DNA from: JBBSEZ01 sp038239195
GTDB taxonomy: Bacteria; Planctomycetota; Planctomycetia; Gemmatales; Gemmataceae
Length of the DNA: 63,155 bases
Reading direction: 5' to 3'
Assembly (NCBI GenBank): GCA_038239195.1
Contig: JBBSEZ010000006.1
Location: 1-63,155 of the forward strand
Each line of letters opens with the position of its first letter. Position 1 is the first letter of the stretch. A program made the translations under genes and the position numbers. This document shows positions 35,064 through 44,083 of the stretch, in pieces. Below the pieces are notes generated by a model. The model ran no database searches and was not told the DNA's origin. It was given only the letters and a program-made list of their open reading frames with translations.

Positions 35064-36227
35064 TCAACGGTGCCGTTCTCCGGGGCTGCCGCCCCCGGCT
35101 CGCCGCTCCAGCAACGGCGCCAACTCCAGCACCTTGAGCGGCTGCGCCGACGCGGGCCCCTTGGCGAGCGCCAGGTGCAGCTTCAGCGACGCCGGCTCGA
35201 AAACCATCGTCTGCATCGTCGCCGCCCCCTGATTGGCGGCGTGCAGCCCCTTCGCCACGTCGGCCAGCGCCAGCTTCTTCAGACTTCGCTTCTTCTCCAG
35301 CGCGTCGAAGCGATGGCAGCGCGTCGAGGTGGCCAGCGGTTTGCTGCGGAAGTGGTTGGTGCAGACGCACAGCCCGTCCACCGGGCGCCGCACCATCACC
35401 GTCTTCGTCGTCACCTCGAAGACGGCGGCGCCCTTCTTGTCGCAGACGATCAGGTTGGCCATGCACGTCGGTTTGACCGAACGAACCAGCTTCTCCGCCT
35501 CCTCGGCGGTCGCGCACTCCTCCATCAGTCGGCGCAGCCCTACCACTGTTGCCACGCCGCGCGGGTTGAAGCGGGCGGAATCGTCGGCCGCCTCGCTCAC
35601 CTCGTTGGCCGCGACGGCAAGGCCCGCGTCGTTGATGGCCGAGCCACCCATGAGCAGGCCCGGAAACCCGACGACGGCGAAGGCGCGCTTGCCGGTCGGG
35701 CGGTAAACGATCACCAGGCTGTATTCGTGCAGATTGCCCAGGGGGGCGAAGTCCCAGTTGCGGCCGAACAGCGGTGCCCCCGTCGCACTCCGCTCGGCAC
35801 CGACGGTGAGCGTCGAACAGCCGGCGATCTTCTGCAAGTCGGTGATCGTGTTGGCGAGCACGATGAGGTCGAGGTCGATCCCCGACGCCTTGGCCATCGC
35901 CTCGGCCTCCTTCCGGTACGCCTCGGGGAAGCTCTTGAACAGCCCCTTGCCGGCGCGCACCAGGATCGGCCAGGACTTTTCCAGCCCCAGTTCCTTGACG
36001 AACCTCTTGAGCGAAGCCACCACCTTGCTCGCCGGCTTGAGGGCCAGCGTGCCGATCTGCGTGCCGATCTCCTCGGGGCTGCCCTCGACGATCAGCACCG
36101 GCAGGCCGTTGACGTACTTCAACTCCCCCTTGCCGTGCTTCCCCTCGGGGTACTTGAACGGCGCCGCGCTCGCCGCCGTCGGGCCGAGCACGACCGCAAC
36201 GAGCACCAACCCGCAACGCAGGGACAT
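35064..36227 (-). CDS. Secreted C45-family acyltransferase/acylhydrolase
   Basis: 387 residues with a signal peptide (1-22, ending ASAA). The body matches the C45/Ntn-hydrolase family (acyl-CoA:6-aminopenicillanic-acid acyltransferase-like): the processing site AGCSTL with Cys137 as the N-terminal nucleophile, followed by LFGRNWDFAPLG, which carries the Asn/Asp typical of the site, and GSAINDAGLAVAANE. Members cleave themselves before the Cys and then act on amide bonds; the substrate here is unknown. It follows the CPBP protease gene by 31 bases on the same strand, likely one operon. Confidence 0.85.
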   Translation of the reverse strand: MSLRCGLVLVAVVLGPTAASAAPFKYPEGKHGKGELKYVNGLPVLIVEGSPEEIGTQIGTLALKPASKVVASLKRFVKELGLEKSWPILVRAGKGLFKSFPEAYRKEAEAMAKASGIDLDLIVLANTITDLQKIAGCSTLTVGAERSATGAPLFGRNWDFAPLGNLHEYSLVIVYRPTGKRAFAVVGFPGLLMGGSAINDAGLAVAANEVSEAADDSARFNPRGVATVVGLRRLMEECATAEEAEKLVRSVKPTCMANLIVCDKKGAAVFEVTTKTVMVRRPVDGLCVCTNHFRSKPLATSTRCHRFDALEKKRSLKKLALADVAKGLHAANQGAATMQTMVFEPASLKLHLALAKGPASAQPLKVLELAPLLERRAGGGSPGERHR

Positions 36228-36258
36228 CGAACACCTCCGTGAAAAAGGGCGCGGGCTC

Positions 36259-36903
36259 TCACTCCTGCCCGTCGGCCGGGGGAAGGGCCTCCTCGAGTTC
36301 CGGCTCCGGCAGCCGGGTGCGCTCCTCCGAGCCCGGGCCGCGCAGCAGGTAGAGGAGCACGGCGAAATCGTAGAGGGCGTGCGCGACCGCGGGCGCCAGG
36401 AGGTTGTCCGTCTCGTGGCGGAGCCAGCCGAGGTAGGCGCCCATGAGCGTCGCCATCACCGCGTAGCCGAGGGTGACGGCGTGCAGCGCGCCGAACAGCA
36501 CGCTTGCGAGGGCGATAGCGAGAAACGGGGAAAGCCACCGTGCGAAGGCGCCTTGCAGGGCGCCGCGGAAGAGCATCTCCTCGCCCAGCCCGGCGAGAAT
36601 GGAGATCCCGAGCAGGTCCAGAACGGAGCAGGGAGCGAGCAGGGGGCAGAGCACCTTTTCGCTGAACTGCTTGATCCGCCCGAGCGGCCCGACCGGGAAG
36701 CGCACCATCAGGAAGAAGAGGACCAGCAGCGGCAGGGTGGCGGCGAGGCCCAGCAAGGCGTCGCGAACGGTCCAGGCGAACTTGTGCAGGGGTGGCTGAT
36801 CGAGCACCCACCCGAGGGCGAGGGCGACAAGGATCATCCCGCCCTCGATGAGGATGGCGAGCGTCACGACCATCTGGCGCTGCGAGGGCCCTTCGTCGGA
36901 CAT
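36259..36903 (-). CDS. CPBP-family intramembrane glutamic endopeptidase
   Basis: 214 residues with about six membrane segments. It carries the CPBP/Abi motif GEEMLFRG (Glu108, Glu109, Arg113), followed by the FGALH motif about 30 residues further on, which supplies the His of the site. CPBP proteins are membrane proteases related to Rce1 and are involved in peptide maturation or immunity. It is directly upstream of the C45 gene and could process or export it. The start is ATG at 36903; the gene follows a repeat-rich intergenic region. Confidence 0.9.
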   Translation of the reverse strand: MSDEGPSQRQMVVTLAILIEGGMILVALALGWVLDQPPLHKFAWTVRDALLGLAATLPLLVLFFLMVRFPVGPLGRIKQFSEKVLCPLLAPCSVLDLLGISILAGLGEEMLFRGALQGAFARWLSPFLAIALASVLFGALHAVTLGYAVMATLMGAYLGWLRHETDNLLAPAVAHALYDFAVLLYLLRGPGSEERTRLPEPELEEALPPADGQE

Positions 36904-36942
36904 GGGCCACCCTCGATAGGCCTGCCTCCGGCGGAGACTTGG

Positions 36943-37042
36943 GCGAGCGGCAGGGCTTAATGTCCTGTAGGACGGCTCTCCCGAGTCGTCCAGACGGCTC
37001 GGGAGAGCCGTCCTACAAGGAGGCTCTTTCCTGCCGGTCGCC
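36943..37042. repeat. Nested-palindrome MITE-like repeat R4, copy A
   Basis: Terminal inverted motifs GCGAGCGGCAGG (36943) and CCTGCCGGTCGCC (end 37042) enclose a palindrome made of TAGGACGGCTC and GAGCCGTCCTA arms, here doubled with an extra GTCGTCCAGACGG centre (36968-37016). Copies B and C are at 49091-49167 and 56893-57002. It sits immediately after the DUF1501 stop (37043). Confidence 0.75.
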
Positions 37043-38491
37043 TTACGCCAATATCTCCCTCACCACCTTCCCCTTCACGTCCGTCAGCCGGAAGTCGCGG
37101 CCCGCGTAGCGATACGTCAATTTCTCGTGGTCGAAGCCCAGCAAGTGCAGGATCGTCGCGTGCAGGTCGTGAACGTGGACCGGCTTGTCCACCGCCCGGA
37201 AGCCGAACTCGTCGGTCGCCCCGTGAACGTGCCCGCCCTTGACGCCCCCGCCCGCCAGCCACGTGGTAAAGCCCCAGTGGTTGTGGTCGCGCCCGTTGAT
37301 CTTCCCGGCGTTGGAGCCCGGCGTCGGCAGCTCGACGGTCGGCGTGCGCCCGAACTCCCCGCCCCAGATCACCAGCGTGTCGTCCAACATGCCGCGCTGC
37401 TTCAGGTCTTTCAGCAGCGCCCCGATCGGCTGGTCACAGTCGCGGGCGAGCCGGCGGTGGTTCACGGCGATGTCGTCGTGGTTGTCCCACGGCTGGCCCT
37501 CGCCGGTCCACACCTGCACGAAGCGCACGCCCTTTTCGAGCAAGCGCCGGGCGATGAGGAGTTGGCGCGCCTGGGTGCCGGGGCCGTACATCTCCCGCAC
37601 GTTGGCGGGCTCCTTGCGGACGTCGAAGGCGTCGCTGGCGTCCATCTGCATGCGGTAGGCCAGCTCGAACGACTGGATGCGCGCTTCGAGCTGGGCGTCG
37701 CGCTGGCGCTTCTTCTGGTGGCGCTCGTTGAGCGTGCGCAGCAGGTCGAGCTGGCGGCGCTGCTCCGAGAGCGACAGCCCCCCATTGCGGATGTGTTCGA
37801 TCAGCTTTTCGAGGTCGGTGTGGCGCGTGTCCACGTAGGTGCCCTGGTAGGCGCCGGGCAGGAAGGCCGACTGCCAGTTCTGCGTCTCCTGGATGGGATA
37901 CCCGCCGGGGCACATGGCGAGGAAGCCGGGCAGGTTCTGGTTGACGCTGCCCAGGCCGTACGTCACCCACGACCCGAGGCTGGGCCGCACCAGCCGCGCC
38001 TCGCCGCAGTTCATGAGCATCAGCGACGGCTCGTGGTTGGGCACGTCGGCGTGCATCGAGCGAATGACGCAAATGTCGTCGATGCAGGAGCCGACGTGGG
38101 GGAAGATCTCGCTGACCTCGATCCCGCTCTTGCCGTACTTCTGGAACTTGTAGGGAGACGGGAAGGCGGCGCCGGTGCGGCGCTCGGTGCGCAGGTTGAC
38201 GCGCGGCAGGAGCTTCCCGGCGTACTTCGCCAGGGCCGGCTTGGGGTCGAAGGTATCGACGTGCGACGGCCCGCCGTTGGCGAACAGGTGAATGACGCGC
38301 TTGGCCTTGGCGGCGAAGTGGGGCGCCTTGGGCGCCAGCGGCGTCACGGCGCGGTTGGGGGCGGCGTCGAGCAGCCCCTCGGCGCTCATCAGGCCGGCCA
38401 GGCCGAGCGAGGCGAAGCCCATGCCGGATCGGCACAGCACGTCGCGCCGGGTCAGGAGGGCTTCATCGAGGTTGCGGTCGAGGTCGGACAT
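37043..38491 (-). CDS. DUF1501 protein, copy 2
   Basis: 482 residues. The N-terminus LLTRRDVLCRSGMGFASLGLAGLM is a twin-arginine-type signal. Same family blocks as copy 1: HLFANGGPSHVDTFDPKP, VIWGGEFGRTPT, GINGRDHNHWGFTTW-like DHNHWGFTTW and TYRYAGRDFRLTDVKG. It is the last gene of the second cytochrome set and is separated from the cytochrome gene by a small 84-residue gene. ATG at 38491 is used; longer reading frames extend further upstream with no signal-peptide pattern. Probably exported and membrane-associated, with a presumed hydrolase role. Confidence 0.92.
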   Translation of the reverse strand: MSDLDRNLDEALLTRRDVLCRSGMGFASLGLAGLMSAEGLLDAAPNRAVTPLAPKAPHFAAKAKRVIHLFANGGPSHVDTFDPKPALAKYAGKLLPRVNLRTERRTGAAFPSPYKFQKYGKSGIEVSEIFPHVGSCIDDICVIRSMHADVPNHEPSLMLMNCGEARLVRPSLGSWVTYGLGSVNQNLPGFLAMCPGGYPIQETQNWQSAFLPGAYQGTYVDTRHTDLEKLIEHIRNGGLSLSEQRRQLDLLRTLNERHQKKRQRDAQLEARIQSFELAYRMQMDASDAFDVRKEPANVREMYGPGTQARQLLIARRLLEKGVRFVQVWTGEGQPWDNHDDIAVNHRRLARDCDQPIGALLKDLKQRGMLDDTLVIWGGEFGRTPTVELPTPGSNAGKINGRDHNHWGFTTWLAGGGVKGGHVHGATDEFGFRAVDKPVHVHDLHATILHLLGFDHEKLTYRYAGRDFRLTDVKGKVVREILA

Positions 38492-38553
38492 GTGGTCGTC
38501 TCGTTGGTGTTTGTCGCTGTTGCCACGTCCCCGGTCTTCGGCAGGTCGGGGCG

Positions 38554-38808
38554 TCACAACAACGTCTCCGCCGCCCCGAGGGGCGGGATGCGCTCCATCA
38601 CCACGTCCTCGGAATCGATCCCGGCCGCCTTCACCAGCCTGCTCACCGTCAACAGGTTTTCGTCGTGGGCCACGACTCGCGTTCCGTCCGCGTTCCACGC
38701 CACCCACTGGTCCGCGTACCGAGCCAGTTCGTCGGGCCCGAACTGGTCGCGGTTCTTCCGGTAGACGTTCGGATCGATGCGAACCTTGCCCTTCACTCGT
38801 TCGCTCAT
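38554..38808 (-). CDS. Small DUF5678-like protein
   Basis: 84 residues, starting MSERVKGKVRIDPNVYRKNRDQF. The pattern YADQWVAWNADGTRVVAHDENLL then SRLVKAAGIDSEDVVMERIPP resembles DUF5678 proteins, which are small and often found beside toxin-antitoxin or protease genes. A GAGGTGCTGCC site precedes the ATG. It sits between the cytochrome and DUF1501 genes, where partners normally adjoin directly, so it is an insertion in the usual arrangement. Confidence 0.65.
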   Translation of the reverse strand: MSERVKGKVRIDPNVYRKNRDQFGPDELARYADQWVAWNADGTRVVAHDENLLTVSRLVKAAGIDSEDVVMERIPPLGAAETLL

Positions 38809-38840
38809 GGCAGCACCTCGAATCCGGGCCCCGTCCTCGC

Positions 38841-41591
38841 TCAGTCCACGAACGCGAACTCATTCGCCAGCAGCAGCACCTGCGCATACTGCTCCCACCC
38901 CGACAGTTTCGGCCCGCCCGCCTTCGGCGCCGGCCCGCCGGCGCGCACGAAGCTCAGTCCCAGCTCCACCTCCTCGGCGTCGGCCGGGCGCCCGTACGCC
39001 AGCAGGTGCATCCGCTGAAGCCGGGCCTGGTCGCTGCCCTGCCCGGCCACGTCGGGGCGGGCCGCGAACGCCTTTGCCTGCTCCACCACGAACGGCCCGT
39101 TCATCAGGAACAGGGCCTGCTGCGGCACGGTGGTCGCGTAGCGCTGGGGGGTGCTGGTGTCGGGGCTGGCGAAGTCGAACGTCCGGAACAGCCCTGGCAG
39201 GTTCTGCCGGTCGATGAAGCCGTAGATCGACCGCCGCGTCGGGAACGGTCCCTTCGTGATCTCCACGCCAGGCCCGCCCGCGTGTCGATCGAGCCGCCCC
39301 GCCGCCACGAGAAGGGCGTCGCGCAAAGGCTCCAGCTCGAGCCGGCGCCGATTCATCCGCCAGAGGAGCAGGTTTTCGGGATCGACCGCCTCCCGTTTGG
39401 CGTCTTCGTCGCTGGCCTGTTGATACGTCGCCGACAGCATGATGAGCCGGTGCATCTTCTTGATCGACCAGCCGTTTTCGACGAAGGTGGCGGCGAGGAA
39501 GTCGAGCAACTCGGGGTGCGTGGGCGGTTCGCCGCGCAGCCCGAAGTTGCCGGGGGTGCGCACCAGCCCCTGGCCGAAGTGGTGCATCCAGAGGCGATTG
39601 ACCATCACCCGCGCCGTCAGCGGGTTGTCGGGGGTGGCGATGGCGCGGGCCAGTTCCAGCCGGCCGCTGCCCTTGGCGAACGGCTTGCGCTTCTCGCCCG
39701 CCAGCACTTCCAGAAACTGCCTCGGCACCGGCACGCCCTGGTTGCCGGGGCTGCCGCGCACGAACACGCGCGGGTTGTGCGGCGACGGCGCATCGTTGAG
39801 CACCATCGCCCGCGGCGGGGCGCTGCCCGTCGCCTTCCATTGATCGACGCGCTTGCGCAGGGGCGTCAGCTTGTTGCGCATGGCCCGGTCGAGGTAGCGC
39901 TCGACCTCCGCCGCCGGGACGTTGGCCGGCGCCCCCGGCCCATAAAGTACCTGCCGGATCGCTTCCAGATCGGGATTGGGCAGGCCCTTCGCGCCGGGCG
40001 AGCCCTTCAGCGCCTCCTGCCAGCGCTTCTCGGCAGCGCCGAACAGTTCCCCATAGCGCTTCGCCGCGTCGGCGAGCGACGTCGGGGCCTTGCCGGCGAA
40101 CGCGCGAACAACGAGAAGGTTGATCGATGTTCCGTTGCCGAGGCCGGCGGCGACCGCAGGGGCCTTGGCGGCGAATTCCGCGGGCGGTAGGGCGGCGAAG
40201 GCGTGCCACGGCGCGAGGACGGGGTGGTGCTTCTTGCGCGTCTCCGCCAGGTAAGCCCGCCAGCGCACCACGAGTGCGGGTTGGAGGCCTTCCCCCTTCG
40301 CCTCGGTGCGCGTGGCGAGGAGATAGTCGGCGGCGCGGGCCCGGAAGCGCGGCAACAGCTCGGCGTGCTGCGCGCGCAGCAGGGCATCGACCTTCGCCTG
40401 GCGCGCCTGGAGCTCCTTCTCGAACGCGGCCACGGCGGCGGTCTGTTCCGGCCGGACGATGAGCGGGAGCTCGTTGGGCTCGATGGAACTGGCGAACACT
40501 CCGTAGAGGGAGTAGTAGTCGCGAGTCGGGATCGGGTCGAACTTGTGATCGTGGCAGCGGGCGCACGAGACGGTCAGGCCCATGAGGCCACGCGTCACCA
40601 CGTCGATGCGGTCGTCGATGACGTCGTGGTTGTTGTTGAGGAAGCGCCGGCCGAGGGTGAGGAAGCCCATCGCGGCCAGGGGCCTGCGGTCCTCGCCCAG
40701 CGGCAACTGGTCGGCGGCGAGCTGGTGGAGGACGAACTGGTCGTAAGGCAAATCGTCGTTGAGGGCCTTCACGACGTAATCGCGGTAGGTGTAGGAGTAG
40801 GGGAAGCGCCGCTCCGCCGTGAAGACGTAGCCGCGCGTGTCGGCGTACCGAGCCACGTCGAGCCAGTGCCGGCCCCAGCGCTCTCCGTATGCGGGCGAGG
40901 CGAGCAGCCGGTCGAGCAGGCGCTCGTAAGCGTCGGGGCGCTCGTCGGCGACGAACTCCGCGACCTCCTCGGGGCTGGGCGGCAGGCCGAGCAGGTCGAA
41001 CGCGGCGCGCCGGATGACCGTGCGGCGGTCGGCCGGCGAAGAGGGCACGAGGCCCTTGCCTTCCAGCCGGGCCAGGATGAAGACATCGATGGGCGTTCGC
41101 GCCCAGGAGGCGTTCTGGACCGCGGGCGTGGGGCCCTTGACGACGGGGCGGAAGCTCCAGTGATTCTTGCGGGCCTCGGCGACGGCCGAGATGGCCGGGG
41201 CGGGCCCGGAAGAGGCCGGCCAGGGGGCGCCCATCTTCACCCAGGCGGTGAGCGCATCGATGGTGGTGGTGGCGAGCTTCTCCTTGGGCATCTTCAGCTC
41301 GCCCTCGTGGCGCACGGCGCGGAGCAGCAGGCTCTTCTCGGGCTGGCCGGGCACGACCACGGCCCCGCTATCGCCACCCTTGAGCAGGGTGGCCTGTGAA
41401 TCGAGGCGCAGCCCGCCGCGCTGCTTCGCCGGGCCGTGACACGACTGACACTTCTCCACGAACACCGGCCGAACGTGCTTCTCGAAGAACTCGATGGCCT
41501 CGCGCGGAGGCGCCTTGGGCGGGGCGGCCTGCGCGGGGCGCGAGCCGAGAGCGAAGGCCAACGGGATGGCGAATAGTGCAGCGGAGCGCAT
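38841..41591 (-). CDS. PSCyt1-DUF1549-DUF1553 cytochrome protein, copy 2
   Basis: 916 residues. Signal peptide 1-22 (ending AQAAPP). PSCyt1 haem site CQSCH (Cys48, Cys51, His52), then DUF1549 with the second CxxCH (CARCHDHKFDPIP), then DUF1553 (ARVMVNRLWMHHFGQGLVRTPGNFG, MLSATYQQAS). About 110 residues longer than copy 1, mostly from an extra alanine-rich stretch between the two domains. Exported; first gene of the second cytochrome/DUF1501 set. A promoter is predicted at 41658-41686. Confidence 0.92.
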   Translation of the reverse strand: MRSAALFAIPLAFALGSRPAQAAPPKAPPREAIEFFEKHVRPVFVEKCQSCHGPAKQRGGLRLDSQATLLKGGDSGAVVVPGQPEKSLLLRAVRHEGELKMPKEKLATTTIDALTAWVKMGAPWPASSGPAPAISAVAEARKNHWSFRPVVKGPTPAVQNASWARTPIDVFILARLEGKGLVPSSPADRRTVIRRAAFDLLGLPPSPEEVAEFVADERPDAYERLLDRLLASPAYGERWGRHWLDVARYADTRGYVFTAERRFPYSYTYRDYVVKALNDDLPYDQFVLHQLAADQLPLGEDRRPLAAMGFLTLGRRFLNNNHDVIDDRIDVVTRGLMGLTVSCARCHDHKFDPIPTRDYYSLYGVFASSIEPNELPLIVRPEQTAAVAAFEKELQARQAKVDALLRAQHAELLPRFRARAADYLLATRTEAKGEGLQPALVVRWRAYLAETRKKHHPVLAPWHAFAALPPAEFAAKAPAVAAGLGNGTSINLLVVRAFAGKAPTSLADAAKRYGELFGAAEKRWQEALKGSPGAKGLPNPDLEAIRQVLYGPGAPANVPAAEVERYLDRAMRNKLTPLRKRVDQWKATGSAPPRAMVLNDAPSPHNPRVFVRGSPGNQGVPVPRQFLEVLAGEKRKPFAKGSGRLELARAIATPDNPLTARVMVNRLWMHHFGQGLVRTPGNFGLRGEPPTHPELLDFLAATFVENGWSIKKMHRLIMLSATYQQASDEDAKREAVDPENLLLWRMNRRRLELEPLRDALLVAAGRLDRHAGGPGVEITKGPFPTRRSIYGFIDRQNLPGLFRTFDFASPDTSTPQRYATTVPQQALFLMNGPFVVEQAKAFAARPDVAGQGSDQARLQRMHLLAYGRPADAEEVELGLSFVRAGGPAPKAGGPKLSGWEQYAQVLLLANEFAFVD

Positions 41592-41657
41592 GAGGGCCTT
41601 GTCCTGCGGGCGCTAATGGCGGGAGAGGCGGGTGGGCCGGGCGATCATCCATCCTTC

Positions 41658-41686
41658 ATGGTACGCCAAAGGGGGCCGCGAGGTAA
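41658..41686 (-). promoter_or_regulatory. Predicted promoter of second cytochrome set
   Basis: Minus strand TTACCT (41686-41681), 17-base spacer, TACCAT (41663-41658). The leader to the ATG at 41591 would be about 60 bases. Moderate match. Confidence 0.4.
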
Positions 41687-41758
41687 GCTTTTCTCGAAGG
41701 TTTCGAGGGGAGGGAGGAGCGACCGGGCAGGCGGTGCGGCCTCTCCCGCCTGCGGCGA

Positions 41759-42778
41759 TCATCTCCGCGTCACCATCTCGGGATAGTCCCCCGGGAGCAC
41801 CATCCGCTCCAGCCGCCGGTCGCCGCGCAGGAGCGCGATGGTCGTCGGCACTCCCACCGGCAGTTTGAGCAGCAGCTTTTGCAGATCGTCGATGGTGGTG
41901 GCGGGCTGATCGCCCAGCGCGAGGACGACGTCCTCCTCCTGCACCCCCGCCTGGTCGGCGGGGCCGTTCTCCTCGATGGCGAGCACCTCGACGCCTGTCG
42001 CTTGCGTCAGCCCGTGCTGGCGCGCCACGTGGCGCGGGATCGGCACGGGCCGGCCGTGAAGGCCGAGGTAGCCGCGCACCACCCGGCCGTATTGGAGCAA
42101 CTGCGGCAACACCTGCTTGGCGATGTTGATGGGGATCGCGAAGCAGATGCCCTGCGCCGGCTGGATGACCGCCGTGTTGATGCCGATGACGTGGCCCCGG
42201 CTATCGACGAGGGGCCCGCCGCTGTTGCCGGGGTTGAGCGCCGCGTCGGTCTGGATGACGTTATCGACGAGGTGCCCGGTGATGCTGCGCAAGGTGCGCC
42301 CGAGGGCGCTCACGACGCCCGCCGTCACCGTGGACTCGAAGCCGAGGGGGCTGCCGATGGCCACCACGAGCTGCCCGACGCGCACCTTCTCCGAGTCGCC
42401 GAGGTGGGCGTGCGGGAACCGGTCGCCTTCGGCCTGGACGATGGCGAGATCGGTCCACGGGTCGTTGCCGACGACGCGCCCGGACCGCTCCTCGCCATTG
42501 CTCAGGCGGACGCGCACGCGCTCCTGGTCCTGCACGACGTGATGGTTGGTGAGCAGGAAGCCGTCGGGCGTGAACAGCACGCCGGAGCCGCTGCCCTGGC
42601 GCCGCCCGTGGCCGGCGCGGAGGTTGACGACGGCGGGGCGCAGGCGCTCCGCCACGCGGACCACGACGGTGGAATAGGCGTCGAGGGCCTCCTGCTCCTC
42701 GCGGTCGGGGCCATCGGGGCCCGCGCCAGACGAGGGGCCGGCGCCGTTGCTGAGGAAGTGCTGCCAGAACCTGGACAT
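41759..42778 (-). CDS. HtrA/Deg-type serine protease with PDZ domain
   Basis: 339 residues. Trypsin-like domain with the full triad: His80 (TNHHVV), Asp110 (TDLAIV) and Ser186 (NPGNSGGPL), and the Deg signature GSGVLFTPDGFLLTNHHV. A PDZ domain follows at about 240-330 (GYLGLHGRPVPIP to PTTIALL). There is no signal peptide or membrane segment in the first 35 residues, which is unusual for HtrA, so it may be cytoplasmic or the start may be further upstream; none is evident because a divergent promoter region lies there. RBS GGGAG is 7 bases before the ATG. Confidence 0.9.
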   Translation of the reverse strand: MSRFWQHFLSNGAGPSSGAGPDGPDREEQEALDAYSTVVVRVAERLRPAVVNLRAGHGRRQGSGSGVLFTPDGFLLTNHHVVQDQERVRVRLSNGEERSGRVVGNDPWTDLAIVQAEGDRFPHAHLGDSEKVRVGQLVVAIGSPLGFESTVTAGVVSALGRTLRSITGHLVDNVIQTDAALNPGNSGGPLVDSRGHVIGINTAVIQPAQGICFAIPINIAKQVLPQLLQYGRVVRGYLGLHGRPVPIPRHVARQHGLTQATGVEVLAIEENGPADQAGVQEEDVVLALGDQPATTIDDLQKLLLKLPVGVPTTIALLRGDRRLERMVLPGDYPEMVTRR

Positions 42779-42813
42779 GGTTTGCTCCCGAGGAGAGGGG
42801 CCTTGCTGTCCTC

Positions 42814-42819
42814 ATTGTA
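42814..42819 (-). promoter_or_regulatory. Possible -10 box of the HtrA-like gene
   Basis: Minus strand TACAAT at 42819-42814 with a leader of about 29 bases. No convincing -35 box at the right distance, so this is tentative. Confidence 0.35.
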
Positions 42820-42851
42820 AATGGCAAGGCAAGGGGCTCGCCGAGTTGGCA

Positions 42852-42880
42852 TTGTTCGGTCTCCCGACGCGGATTAGAAT
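42852..42880 (+). promoter_or_regulatory. Predicted promoter of lpxD-lpxI
   Basis: TTGTTC (42852-42857), 17-base spacer, TAGAAT (42875-42880), followed by CG. The leader to the lpxD GTG is about 85 bases. Confidence 0.55.
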
Positions 42881-42971
42881 CGCCCCCGGTTCCGGCAACC
42901 TCTTGTCCTCTCCCCGCCGCCTCGTCCGCCGGGGACGAGGCACGCTCCTTTCACGGAAGAAAGGGCCCGTT

Positions 42972-44069
42972 GTGCCGATCACCGTTCAGCAGTTGGCAGC
43001 GTTGGTTCAGGGCCAGGTCCACGGCAGCGCCGACCTGCTCGTCGTGGCGGCCCGGTCGTTGGAGGAGGCGGGCCCCGACGACGTCACGTTCGTCGAAAAC
43101 GAGCGCAACGCCCGCCTCCTGAAAACGTGCCGCGCCCGCGTCGTCGTCGTTCCCGCCGCGCTCGCCCCACCCCGGATCGACCTTGTCAAAATGTGCGGCC
43201 GCGAAGGGGAGGCGCCGTTCGCGCTGATCGAGGTGGCGGCCCCGCTGACGGCCTTCGTCGCCATCGTGCGCCACTTGCACGGGGAGCCGGCCCAACCCCC
43301 GCACGGCATCGACCCGCGCGCCGCCGTTCACCCGTCCGCGGTCGTCGGCCCGGGCCCGAGCATCTTTCCCTTCGCGGTCGTCGGCGAGGGAGCGGTCATC
43401 GGGGCGCGCTGCACGCTCCACGCCGGCGCCGTGGTCGGGCGCAACTGCCGCCTCGGCGACGACGTCGTGCTGCACCCCCACGTCGTGCTCTACGACGGCG
43501 CCGTGCTCGGCCACCGGGTCGTCCTCCACGCCCACGTCGTGCTCGGCGCCGACGGGTTCGGCTACCGCTTCGAGGAAGGCCGGCAGGTCAAGGTCCCGCA
43601 GTTTGGCTCGGTCGAGATCGGCGACGACGTCGAGATCGGCGCCGGCTCGACCGTCGATCGCGGCACCTTCCACGCCACGCGCATCGGGGCGGGGACCAAG
43701 CTCGACAACCTGGTGATGATCGGCCACAACTGCCAGATCGGCCGGCACAACCTGCTCGTCGCTCAGGTCGGCATCGCGGGCAGCTGTAGCACGGGCGACT
43801 ACGTGGTGCTGGCGGGACAGGTCGGCGTAGCCGATCACGTCCACGTTGGGGACCGCGCCATGATCGGCGCTCGCGCCTGCATCTTCCGCGACGTGGCGGC
43901 GGGCGAGCGCATGCTGGGCGCCCCCGCGATGCCGGAGCGCGAGGCCAAGCGCATCTTCCTCAGCCTCGAGCACCTGCCCGGCCTGTGCCGCGACGTCCGC
44001 CAGATCAAAAAGCAACTGGCCCACGGCGCCGGCGAGCCCCCGTCCTCCCCCGAGCAAGAGGCCGCCTGA
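42972..44069 (+). CDS. lpxD: UDP-3-O-acylglucosamine N-acyltransferase
   Basis: 365 residues, close to the 340 normal for LpxD. N-terminal Mur-ligase-like LpxD domain (about 1-100) followed by left-handed beta-helix hexapeptide repeats (VVGPGPSIFPFAVVGEGAVIG). Catalytic His is expected in MIGHNCQIG (His252), the counterpart of the E. coli LpxD His in IAHNVVIG. It adds the second acyl chain to UDP-acylglucosamine in lipid A synthesis. The GTG start at 42972 is 7 bases after AAAGGG, and the conserved domain begins at once; longer open frames upstream are rejected. The lpxI gene follows 14 bases later. Confidence 0.93.
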   Translation: MPITVQQLAALVQGQVHGSADLLVVAARSLEEAGPDDVTFVENERNARLLKTCRARVVVVPAALAPPRIDLVKMCGREGEAPFALIEVAAPLTAFVAIVRHLHGEPAQPPHGIDPRAAVHPSAVVGPGPSIFPFAVVGEGAVIGARCTLHAGAVVGRNCRLGDDVVLHPHVVLYDGAVLGHRVVLHAHVVLGADGFGYRFEEGRQVKVPQFGSVEIGDDVEIGAGSTVDRGTFHATRIGAGTKLDNLVMIGHNCQIGRHNLLVAQVGIAGSCSTGDYVVLAGQVGVADHVHVGDRAMIGARACIFRDVAAGERMLGAPAMPEREAKRIFLSLEHLPGLCRDVRQIKKQLAHGAGEPPSSPEQEAA

Positions 44070-44083
44070 GCGAGGAGGCACCC

